In this document: positions 34,719-42,534 of the stretch, in pieces
Layout: the number at the start of each line of letters is the position of its first letter
Numbering within the stretch: position 1 is the stretch's first letter
NCBI GenBank assembly: GCA_003597945.1
Contig: QZJS01000055.1
Span: forward strand, 1 to 42,534
Origin: Desulfobacteraceae bacterium
GTDB lineage: Bacteria > Desulfobacterota > Desulfobacteria > Desulfobacterales > Desulfosalsimonadaceae
Length of the DNA: 42,534 bases
Direction of reading: 5' to 3'
Position numbers and translations under genes: made by a program
Notes under the pieces: generated by a model
What the model was told of the DNA's origin: nothing
Database searches by the model: none
What the model saw: only the letters and a program-made list of their open reading frames with translations

Positions 34719-37700
34719 ATGGCGCACACGGTTGAATCCGATCGGCAACACGCGAAAACAGATCCCATCGGCTCGGCAATGGTGGTCGGCGGCGGCATCG
34801 CCGGCATGCAATCCGCCATTGATCTGGCCAACTCCGGATATTACGTCTATCTTGTGGAGAAGACATCGGCCATCGGCGGCATCATGTCCCAGCTCGACAA
34901 GACCTTTCCCACCAACGACTGTGCCATGTGAGTCATCTCGCCCAAACTGGTCGAGGTCGGCCGGCACTTAAACATTGAACTGCTCACCACCACTGAATTG
35001 ATCTCATTGGACGGCGAACCCGGCCGGTTTTCGGCCCGCATCCGCCAGGAACCCCGCTATATCGATACCGCCAAATGCACGTCCTGCGGGGAGTGCGCCA
35101 AGGTCTGCCCCATTGAAGTCTCCAATGAATACGACAAGTTTCTCTCCCTCCGGCGGGCCGCGTTTAAAAAATACGCCCAGGCCATTCCCGGGGCCTATGC
35201 CATCACCAAGCGGGGCACCGCGCCCTGCAAGGCTACCTGCCCGGCTCATGTGAGCATCCAGGGCTATATCGCCTTAATCAACCAGGGCAAATACAAGGAA
35301 GCCATCGAACTGTTCCGGGAAGATCATCCTTTTCCCGCGGTCTGCGGCCGGGTCTGTCACCATCCCTGCGAGGGGGAATGCACCCGGGGCGACTATGACG
35401 AACCCCTGGCCATCCGCGAACTTCACCGGTTCCTGGCAGACTGGGAGCGGGAGCAGGAGCAGGAAGATGCCCCGGCCGCGGAAACGGCCGCGGAAACCGC
35501 TGAAAAAACCGCGCCTGAAAAACGCGATGAAAAAATCGCGATCATCGGCGCGGGCCCGGCGGGCCTGACCGCCGCCGCCTATCTTGCCCGGCAGGGATAT
35601 ACGGTCACCATTTTCGAGAAACTGCCCGTGGCCGGCGGCATGATGGCCGTGGGCATTCCGGAATACCGGCTTCCCAGGGACATCCTGGCGGCCGAAATCA
35701 ACCTCATCGAACAGATGGGCGTTGAAATCCGCACCAATGTCGCTTTCGGCAAAGACATCACCTTCGACAGCCTCAAAGCCGATGGATACGCGGCGGTGTT
35801 TCTGGCGGTCGGCCTGCACAACGGCCGGCGTCTGGGCGTGGAAAACGAGGACGCCGACGGCGTGCTCCAGGGGGTGGATTTCTTAAGGGACGCGGCCATG
35901 GGCAAGGAAGTGTCCATCGGCAAGGATGTTCTGGTCATCGGCGGCGGCAACGTGGCCGTGGACGTGGCCCTGACCGCCAAGCGCAAGGGCGCTCAAAACG
36001 TCACCATGGTCTGCCTGGAAAAACGCGACGAAATGCCCGCCTGGGAGCATGAAATCCGCGAAGCCCTGGAAAGCGACATCAAGATCGTCAACAGTTTCGG
36101 CCCCAAGTCCTTTTTCATTGATCAGAACAAGCGCTTTTCCGGCATTGAATTTAAAACCTGCACGGCCGTATTCGACGAAAACGGCCGGTTCAATCCCGCT
36201 TTTGATGAATCCGCCTGCCAGGCCTTTTTCGGCGACACCCTGATTATCGCCATCGGTCAGAGCACCAACACGGACGGCTTGAAGGAACAGGGCGTTCCCC
36301 TGACCCGGGGCGGCGGCATGGATGCCGACCCCGTGACCCTCCAGACCTCTCTGGGGTGGGTTTTTGCCGGCGGCGACGCCCTTTACGGCCCCAAATCCGT
36401 GGTGGACGCCGTGGCCTGCGGCAAGGAGGCCGCCGAGAGCATCCACCGGTTCATCAACAACATGGACCTGACCGAAGGCCGTCAAAAGGAATGGACCTTT
36501 GAAAAACCGGATGTCATCGGCGAGCCGCATAAAGACCGAACCACGGTAAGGTGCCTGGACCCGGCGGCACGGGAATGCAATTTCCTCGAAGTCTCCTATG
36601 GATACAACGAGACCGAAGCCAGAACCGAAGCCGAACGTTGTCTCAAGTGCGGCATCTGCTCCGAGTGCTACCAGTGCGTCAAGGCCTGCCTGGCCGGGGC
36701 CGTGGATCATAACCAGCATATGGTGGAACGCGATATCGAGGTGGGTTCCGTGGTTCTTTGTCCGGGCAACGATGTCTACGACCCGTCCGCCCTGGAGGAT
36801 ATCTATCATTACCGTTCCTGCGCCAATGTCATGACCAGCTCGGAATTCGAGCGGATCTTAAGCGCGTCGGGTCCCACCATGGGCCATCTGGTGCGCATGT
36901 CGGATCACAAGGAACCCAAGCGCATCGCCTGGCTCCAGTGCATCGGCTCCCGGGACACCAACCGGTGCGGCAACGCATATTGTTCGTCGGTCTGCTGCAT
37001 GTACGCCATCAAGGAGGCCATGATCGCCAAGGATCACGCCGGCGGGGATCTGGAAACCGTGATCTTTAATATGGATATCCGGTCATTCGGCAAGGATTAC
37101 GAAAAATATTACCTGCGGGCCAAGGAAAATTCCGGGGTACGCTTCGTCAAAGCCAGGATTCACACCATTGACATTATTCCGGAAACCGACAACCTCCTGC
37201 TCAGATACGTGGATGAAGCCGGCAACATGACCCATGAGGAATTCGACATGGTGGTGCTTTCCGTGGGCCTTCAGGTGCCGCCGTCCACCATGGAAACGGC
37301 CAAGCGTCTTAATATCACGCTCAATAAGCACCGTTTCGCCGACACGCACCCCTTTACGCCGGTCAACACGTCCCGGCCAGGGGTGTTTGCCTGCGGCATT
37401 TTCCAGGGACCCAAGGACATCCCCTCATCGGTCACCGAAGCCAGCGCCGCGGCCTGCGCGGCCGGGGCCCATCTGGCCGCGGCACGGGGCACCCTGCTTA
37501 AGACCGTGGAACGGCCCGCTGAAATTTCCCTGGAAGGCGAGGAACCCCGGGTGGGGGTATTTGTGTGTGACTGCGGCATCAATATTGCCGGTGTGGTGGA
37601 TGTCCCAAGCATTAAAGAATACGCCGCCACCCTGCCCTATGTGGTCTATTCGGGAGAAAATCTCTTCACGTGCAGCCAGGACGCCCAGGAACTGATGAAA

Positions 37701-39215
37701 GAGATCATTAAGGAACACCGGATCAACCGGGTGGTGGTCTCCTCATGTACGCCCAAAACCCATGAGGCCATCTTCATGGATACTTTAGAGTCCGTGGGCC
37801 TCAATAAATATCTTTTTGAGATGGCCAATATCCGCAACCAGGATTCCTGGGTTCATTCGGACGCGCCGGAGATGGCCACGGAAAAAGCCCGGGAACTGGT
37901 GCGCATGTCCGTGGCCCGGGCCGCGTCCCTGCGGCCCCTGCATGAACGACGGATTCCGGTGACCAAGCGGGCTCTGATCGTGGGCGGCGGCATTGCCGGC
38001 ATGACCGCGGCTTTGGGGATTGCGGACCAGGGTTTTTCCGCGGTGCTTGTTGAAAAGGAAGAAACGTTGGGCGGGCTGGGCAACCGATTGACCCATACCA
38101 TCGAGGGAATGGATATCCGGGCCCATGTGGCGGACCTGATTGGAAAAGTCACGGCCCATCCGAATATCGATGTCCTGACCCAGTCGGTAATCGTTGATTT
38201 TTCCGGTTTTAAAGGCAATTTCAAAACCGAAGTGCTGGTGGGGGAAAGCATGGCCAGCCGCAAGATCGAGCACGGCGTGGTGATCATGGCCACCGGCGCC
38301 GGAGAATACCGGCCCACAGAATATCTCTACGGCGAAAATCCCAACGTCGTCACTCAGTTGGAGCTGTCCGAAAAACTCGAAGACAAGCAATACGCCGCGG
38401 GGCTGGAACAGGTCGTCATGATTCAGTGCGTGGGGTCGCGAAACGAATCCAACCCCAACTGCTCGCGCATCTGCTGCCAGAGCGCCGTTAAGAACGCCAT
38501 TCACATCAAACGCGACAATCCCGAAGCCCGGGTGTTCATCCTTTATCGCGACATCCGGACCTACGGACTGATGGAAGATTATTACACCGAAGCCCGGCGC
38601 CTGGGCGTCATGTTCTTCCGGTTCGACCCGGAAGACGCGCCCGTGGCGGCCCCGTCCGGAGATCTGGTGAACGTGACCTTTACGGACCATATTCTGGGCC
38701 GGAAAATCAGCGTGGATGCCGGGCTCCTGGTCTTAAGCGCCGGCATGGTCGCCGAAGACACCGAGGAGTTGGCCCATATCATGAAAACCAACCGGAACCC
38801 GGAAAACTATTTCATCGAAGCCCACGTAAAACTCCGACCCGTTGAGATGGGAACCGAGGGATTTTACCTGTGCGGCACGGCCCATGCTCCCAAACTCGTG
38901 ACTGAATCCATCGCCCAGGCCATGGCCGCAGCCTCCCGGGCCACCACCATGCTGGCCCAGCCGTACCTGACCCTGTCGGCCGTTGTGGCCCGGGTGGATC
39001 AGGATCTGTGCGCCTCCTGCCTGATCTGCGTGAGATCCTGTCCGTTTGGCGTTCCCCGGATCAACGCGGAGGGCGTGAGTGAAATCGACGACGCCCTGTG
39101 CCAGGGATGCGGGGCCTGCGCCGCCGAATGCCCGGCCAAGGCGATTCAACTCAACTGGTATGAAGACGATCAAATCATAAGCAAGGTGGATGCCTTGCTG
39201 GAAGGAGCCCAATGA
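34719..39215 (+). CDS. hdrA: Selenocysteine-containing HdrA-type flavoprotein with inserted GltD-like NAD(P)H domain
   Basis: Read through the UGA at 34929-34931 (codon 71), the gene encodes 1498 residues. First HdrA module: FAD motif [16 protein letters not shown] (21-36), NDCAM-U-VISPK at the Sec site, where family members have Cys, and ferredoxin [12 protein letters not shown] (120-131). A GltD-like region follows (about 165-600): CKATCPAH and [13 protein letters not shown] clusters, FAD motif [15 protein letters not shown] near 275 and NAD(P)H motif [15 protein letters not shown] near 405. The first HdrA module then resumes: [13 protein letters not shown] near 641 and [20 protein letters not shown] near 740. 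A complete second HdrA copy (about 915-1498) has [15 protein letters not shown] motif [14 protein letters not shown] near 1086, CVGSRN...CSRICC near 1236, and two C-terminal ferredoxin clusters near 1430 and 1463. GAAGGAG precedes the start; the stop overlaps mvhD. Likely the flavin core of an electron-bifurcating or confurcating complex. Confidence 0.9.
34947..34964 (+). promoter_or_regulatory. Putative SECIS hairpin in hdrA
   Basis: Fifteen nt after the UGA, CUGGUCG pairs with CGGCCGG (7 bp, two G-U) around the tetraloop AGGU. AGGU is also the start of the E. coli fdhF apical loop. An alternative, weaker hairpin CTCGCC/GG-T-CGAG exists at 34937-34955. Confidence 0.6.
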
Positions 39216-39643
39216 CCACCGATTTCCAGCCGACTATTCTGGCGTTCTGCTGCAATTACTGAGGGTACTCCGCCGCGGACCTGGCAGGTTCCATGCGACT
39301 GAATTACCCCACCAGCATTAAGATCATCCGGGTCCCCTGCACCGGCAAGGTGGACGTGGTCCACATGCTGCGGGCCTTTGAAAAAGGAGCCGACGGCGTC
39401 TATGTCGTGGGCTGCCTGGAGGGGACATGCTATTTTAAGAGTGGAAATTTCCGTGCCCGCAAGCGGGTGGAGCAGGCAAAAAAAATATTAGATGTCATCG
39501 GCGTGGGCGGGGACCGGGTCTGGATGTATAACCTTTCTTCCAGCGACGCCCCCCTGTTCGTCAAATACGCCGTAGAAATGCATGACCGGATCACGGCCCT
39601 GGGGCCAAATCCGGTGAAACAAAAAACCAAGGCCGCGGCGTAA
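39212..39643 (+). CDS. mvhD: MvhD-type iron-sulfur protein with in-frame selenocysteine
   Basis: MvhD is the small [2Fe-2S] subunit that passes electrons to HdrA. The frame opens at ATG 39212, overlapping the hdrA stop (ATGA). Codon 17 (39260-39262) is UGA: the peptide ILAFCCNY-U-GYSAADLAG matches the family's ILAFCCNWC-type motif with Sec for the last Cys. Further conserved residues are RVPCTGKVD, GVYVVGCLEGTCYF and GNFRARKRV. Total length is 143 residues, normal for MvhD. VhuD/MvhD is an established selenoprotein family in methanogens, so recoding is well supported. It sits between hdrA and metV, 49 bp before the latter. Confidence 0.92.
39277..39292 (+). promoter_or_regulatory. Putative SECIS hairpin in mvhD
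   Basis: Fourteen nt after the UGA, GGACCU folds with AGGUUCC: CCU pairs with AGG, a single U bulges, and GGA pairs with UCC, leaving a 3-nt loop GGC. A bulged U is typical of bacterial SECIS, though here it lies on the 3' side whereas in fdhF it is on the 5' side. Confidence 0.5.
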
Positions 39644-39692
39644 TCACGAGGCTTAAAAAGAATATCAACCATAACAGGAAAGGGCAAAGACG

Positions 39693-40361
39693 ATGATTGT
39701 TGCCGATAGAAAACCGATTGAAGAAATCATCGAGCAGGTCAAGGACAGCAAAAAGGTCCTCGTGCTGGGATGCAATGAGTGCGTCACCGTGTGCGAGGCC
39801 GGCGGCAAAAAAGAAGTCGCCGTGCTGGCATCGGCCCTGCGCATGTATTTCGCCAATCAGGGCCGGAAAGTCGACGTCGATGAAATCACGCTGGAACGCC
39901 AGTGTGACAATGAGTACCTTGAAGAAATCCGAAATGTTGCCGATCAATACGACGCGATCATCTCCCTGGCATGCGGCGTGGGGGTTCAGTTCACGGCGGA
40001 AAAGTATCACTCCATCCCGATTTTTCCGGGTGTAAATACCTGTTTCCTGGGGGTCACGGAGAAACGGGGCCTCTGGACCGAACGGTGTCAGGCCTGCGGT
40101 AAATGCATCCTGGCCTACACCGGCGGCATCTGCCCGGTGGCCAGATGCGCCAAGCGCCTGCTCAACGGCCCGTGCGGCGGTTCTTCAAAGGGCAAGTGCG
40201 AAATCAACAAGGAACTCGACTGCGCCTGGCAGTTGATCATCGACCGGCTCAAGGCCATCGACCGCATGGATCTTTATGACTGCGTATTTCCGATCAAGGA
40301 CTGGTCCACCGACCGCGCCGGCGGACCCCGAAAAGTGGTGAGGGAGGATGTGCAGATATGA
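39693..40361 (+). CDS. metV: MetV, methylenetetrahydrofolate reductase C-terminal-type zinc/iron-sulfur subunit
   Basis: The 222-residue protein has two Cys-rich parts: CNECVTVCEAGG near residue 27 and CQACGKCILAYTGGICPVARCAKRLLNGPCGG near 132-163. The second is the metal-cluster motif of MetV, the partner of MetF in acetogens. It likely passes electrons from MvhD/HdrA to the flavin of MetF. AGGAAAGGG stands 9 nt before the ATG. The stop codon overlaps the metF start by 4 bp, so the two are translationally coupled. Confidence 0.9.
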   Translation: MIVADRKPIEEIIEQVKDSKKVLVLGCNECVTVCEAGGKKEVAVLASALRMYFANQGRKVDVDEITLERQCDNEYLEEIRNVADQYDAIISLACGVGVQFTAEKYHSIPIFPGVNTCFLGVTEKRGLWTERCQACGKCILAYTGGICPVARCAKRLLNGPCGGSSKGKCEINKELDCAWQLIIDRLKAIDRMDLYDCVFPIKDWSTDRAGGPRKVVREDVQI

Positions 40362-41290
40362 GCGTGAAAACACCAAGCAAACTTGAAAAAATCTTTTCCC
40401 TGGGACATATCGCCGTTACCTCCGAATGCGGGCCGCCCCGGGGTTCCGACCCGGAGGCAGTCAAGGAAAAAGGGGCGCTGATCCGGAACCATGTGGATGC
40501 GGTGAACGTCACCGACAACCAGACTTCCGTGGTCCGCCTGTGCAGCCTGGCGGCGTGCATCCATCTCAAACTCATAGGCATCGAGCCCATCCTCCAGATG
40601 GTCAGCCGGGACCGGAACCGGATCGCCATCCAGAGCGACATTCTCGGGGCCGCTTCGTTCGGCATCAACACCATGTTGTGTCTGTCCGGGGATCACCAGA
40701 GTTTCGGGGACAACCCCAAGGGCCAGAACGTTCATGATCTTGATTCCATGCAGATGCTCCAGACGGTCCGTCTGATGAGGGATGAAGGGAAGTTTCTGGG
40801 CGGCGACGACATCAAGACCCCGCCGTCGATTTTCGTGGGCGCGGCCGCCAACCCCTTTGCCGACCCCTTTGAAATAAGGGTCCCGCGCCTGGCTAAAAAA
40901 ATCGCAGCCGGCGCTGAATTCATCCAGACCCAGTGCATCTATAATCTGAATAAATTTGAAAAATGGATGGAACTGGTCAGAGACAAGGGGCTTGATGAAA
41001 AAGTCCATATCATGGCGGGCGTCACGCCGCTCAAATCCGCAGGTATGGCCAAATACATGAAAAACCGGGTCCCCGGCATGGACGTGCCCGACGACGTGGT
41101 GGATCGCATGGCCAAAACGCCCAAGGACAAACAGGCCGAGGAAGGAATCAACATCTGCGTGGAAACCATCCAGCGCTTAAAGGAAGTCAAGGGCGTTCAC
41201 GGCTTTCACATCATGGCCATTGAATGGGAAGAAAGGGTCCCGGAAATCGTCGAGCGCGCCGGCCTCTATCCCCGGCCTGATATCGCCTGA
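40358..41290 (+). CDS. metF: 5,10-methylenetetrahydrofolate reductase MetF
   Basis: MetF interconverts methylene- and methyl-tetrahydrofolate, a step of the methyl branch of the Wood-Ljungdahl pathway and of methionine synthesis. The 310-residue protein has VTSECGPPRGSDPEAV near 22-37 (the catalytic Glu of the family), NVTDNQTSVVRL near 50, LCLSGDH near 108, FVGAAANPFADP near 157 and FIQTQCIYNL near 189. It is the TIM-barrel alone, without the C-terminal regulatory part. Being in one operon with hdrA, mvhD and metV suggests a complex like the Moorella MetFV-Hdr-MvhD complex. Confidence 0.95.
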   Translation: MSVKTPSKLEKIFSLGHIAVTSECGPPRGSDPEAVKEKGALIRNHVDAVNVTDNQTSVVRLCSLAACIHLKLIGIEPILQMVSRDRNRIAIQSDILGAASFGINTMLCLSGDHQSFGDNPKGQNVHDLDSMQMLQTVRLMRDEGKFLGGDDIKTPPSIFVGAAANPFADPFEIRVPRLAKKIAAGAEFIQTQCIYNLNKFEKWMELVRDKGLDEKVHIMAGVTPLKSAGMAKYMKNRVPGMDVPDDVVDRMAKTPKDKQAEEGINICVETIQRLKEVKGVHGFHIMAIEWEERVPEIVERAGLYPRPDIA

Positions 41291-41321
41291 TCGTCTCTTT
41301 TGGCATTTACTGAAACATCAT

Positions 41322-41366
41322 AATGCCGCCGCATGCCGCACGCATGGCATGCCGGCGGCATTTTTT
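41322..41366. terminator. Intrinsic terminator after metF
   Basis: AATGCCGCCGCATGCC pairs with GGCATGCCGGCGGCATT (16 pairs, one bulge) around an 8-nt loop and is followed by TTTTTTG. It ends the hdrA-mvhD-metV-metF transcript and separates it from waaA. Confidence 0.9.
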
Positions 41367-41441
41367 GTTTGCACGGGCAAATCAGGTACGGCCCCTTTTT
41401 ATGTTGCATGAAAAAAGCATCAACGCTATCAGATAAAATCA

Positions 41442-42534
41442 ATGGCCCTCAAACAACAACATAACCTATTCGACCGTCTCTATGAGACGGGCTGGCGACT
41501 TTCCATTCCCCTTTTGCGCCTGAGTTCCCGGCTGCAAGACGGTTTTGAAAACCGGCGGCGTCCCGACAACCTGCCTGCCGCCGACATCTGGATTCAGGCC
41601 GCATCCGCTGGCGAGGCCTATCTGGCCTGTTCCCTGCTGGCAAACCTCAAGCCGCCGCGCCCCATTAATGTGCTGATCACTTCCAATACCCGGCAGGGTC
41701 TTGATATTATAGACCACTATATCCGGGATGAAATGTCGGAAACTTTCAACATCACGGCGGCGTCTGCATTTTTCCCCTTTGACCGGCCGACCTTTATGAC
41801 CACCGCGGTACGGCGGATCAGGCCAAAAGTCATGATCCTGCTGGAAACCGAAATCTGGCCCGGGCTGTTATCGGCCCTGAAAAAAAGTCATACCCGCATT
41901 CTTATCATCAACGGCCGCCTTTCCGCGTCCAGCGTCCGGGGCTACCGGCTTCTCAAAAACCTCTGGCGCCAACGGCGCCCGGATCTTGTTCTGGCCGTCT
42001 CTCCGGCCGATGCCCGGCGCTTTTGCCGAATTTTCGGCCGCGATGGGGTTGGCGTGATGCCCAACATCAAGTTCGACCGGCTGCAGGTCGCAACGGAGGC
42101 CGCGGATAACCCCCTCAGGTCGCTGCTCCCCGAAACCGCGCCATTTTTAGTGCTGGGTTCCATAAGGCAGGAAGAGGAAAATTCCGTAGAGAACATCATC
42201 CGCGAAATCTATCGCACGGCGCCGCAAACCGTGACCGGTCTTTTCCCCCGGCACATGCACCGGATCAATCACTGGGCCGCAACCCTGGATCGCATGAACG
42301 TGCAATGGATGCTGCGCTCGGATATGGCCGTCCGGCCGATTTCGCCGGGAACGCTGATTTTATGGGACACCTTCGGTGAACTGAACCGGGCATACGACCT
42401 GGCCCGGGCGGTTTTTGTCGGCGGGAGCCTTGCGCCCCTGGGGGGCCAGAACTTCCTGGAGCCCCTGGTATGCGGCGTCAGACCGGTCATCGGCCCTTAC
42501 TGGGAGCATTTCGCCTGGGTGGGCGAAGATATCA
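41442..42534 (+). CDS. waaA: 3-deoxy-D-manno-octulosonic acid transferase (KDO transferase), 3' end outside the window
   Basis: WaaA adds KDO from CMP-KDO to lipid A precursor at the inner membrane. The first 364 codons are present. Motifs: IWIQAASAGEAYLA near 50-63, whose Glu is the catalytic base of GT30 enzymes; FFPFDRP near 107; LLETEIWPGL near 128-137; INGRLS near 153; LVLGSIRQEEE near 232; FPRH near 258; and GGSLAPLGGQNFLEPL near 328-343. The N-terminus LYETGWRLSIPLLRL is the membrane anchor region. The ribosome-binding site is poor; the ATG was chosen from the family N-terminus. Its presence shows an LPS-bearing outer membrane. Confidence 0.93.
   Translation, partial: MALKQQHNLFDRLYETGWRLSIPLLRLSSRLQDGFENRRRPDNLPAADIWIQAASAGEAYLACSLLANLKPPRPINVLITSNTRQGLDIIDHYIRDEMSETFNITAASAFFPFDRPTFMTTAVRRIRPKVMILLETEIWPGLLSALKKSHTRILIINGRLSASSVRGYRLLKNLWRQRRPDLVLAVSPADARRFCRIFGRDGVGVMPNIKFDRLQVATEAADNPLRSLLPETAPFLVLGSIRQEEENSVENIIREIYRTAPQTVTGLFPRHMHRINHWAATLDRMNVQWMLRSDMAVRPISPGTLILWDTFGELNRAYDLARAVFVGGSLAPLGGQNFLEPLVCGVRPVIGPYWEHFAWVGEDI

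Noticed and set aside
34719-34931. A short stand-alone oxidoreductase fragment before a truncated hdrA
   Set aside because: The frame continues without shift through UGA at a site where the family has Cys.
34937-34955. Hairpin CTCGCC / GG-T-CGAG as the hdrA SECIS
   Set aside because: It begins only 5 nt after the UGA and is weaker than the 7-bp AGGU hairpin at 34947-34964.
35883-36809. Long minus-strand open frame opposite hdrA
   Set aside because: Antisense shadow of a conserved gene.

Overview
The window looks like chromosomal DNA of a sulfate-reducing member of the Desulfobacterota, probably Desulfobacterales. The reasoning is by gene content: a Tmc-type transmembrane electron-transfer operon with a four-haem type II cytochrome c3, an HdrA-MvhD-MetV-MetF methylene-tetrahydrofolate reductase cluster of the Wood-Ljungdahl type, and selenocysteine use (tRNA-Sec plus four genes with in-frame UGA). 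No dsr, apr, rRNA or CRISPR genes are present, so the assignment is an inference.

Layout. The left edge (1-1013) holds the N-terminus of dnaA on the minus strand and a long AT-rich gap. From 1014 to 10161 lie mostly plus-strand genes for envelope and cell-wall metabolism: a NamZ-like muramidase, a small membrane protein (minus strand), PlsB, a fused MurU-AmgK-like sugar-phosphate uridylyltransferase/kinase, a plant-type DapB and an orphan family-5 solute-binding protein. From 10408 to 19475 the minus strand carries a secreted protein, a SagB-type nitroreductase lipoprotein, an M20 peptidase, larC, pgpA, thpR, recA and alaS, with the plus-strand tRNA-Sec gene (selC) set between the nitroreductase and the peptidase. 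From 19917 to 25371 follow DUF1015, panC, metK, mobB (minus strand) and apbE. From 25539 to 29415 is the tmc operon in the order D-C-B-A. From 29538 to 34261 the minus strand carries two paralogous exported multidomain proteins. From 34719 to 41290 is hdrA-mvhD-metV-metF, and waaA (KDO transferase) runs off the right edge.

The most striking content is the selenocysteine set. hdrA and mvhD each have a UGA exactly where family members have a redox Cys, followed by a hairpin at bacterial SECIS distance; both are families already known to include selenoproteins. More unusual are the two neighbouring exported proteins. Each has an in-frame UGA at codon 36, just after the signal peptide. Eleven nucleotides later each has a 6-bp hairpin with the same 7-nt loop and a compensatory base-pair change between the paralogs. 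Their mature parts combine an InlB-like beta repeat, a rhodanese domain whose catalytic Cys is replaced by Asp, four or five PKD/REJ-like repeats and a short C-terminal Cys-Phe-Ile tail. I do not recognise this as a described selenoprotein family and regard it as the best candidate for something new here.

Three kinds of long palindromic intergenic repeat are present: a ~170-bp element in two inverted copies flanking alaS, a 142-bp palindrome at 19571-19712, and a 124-bp palindrome inside the tmc operon at 26827-26950.
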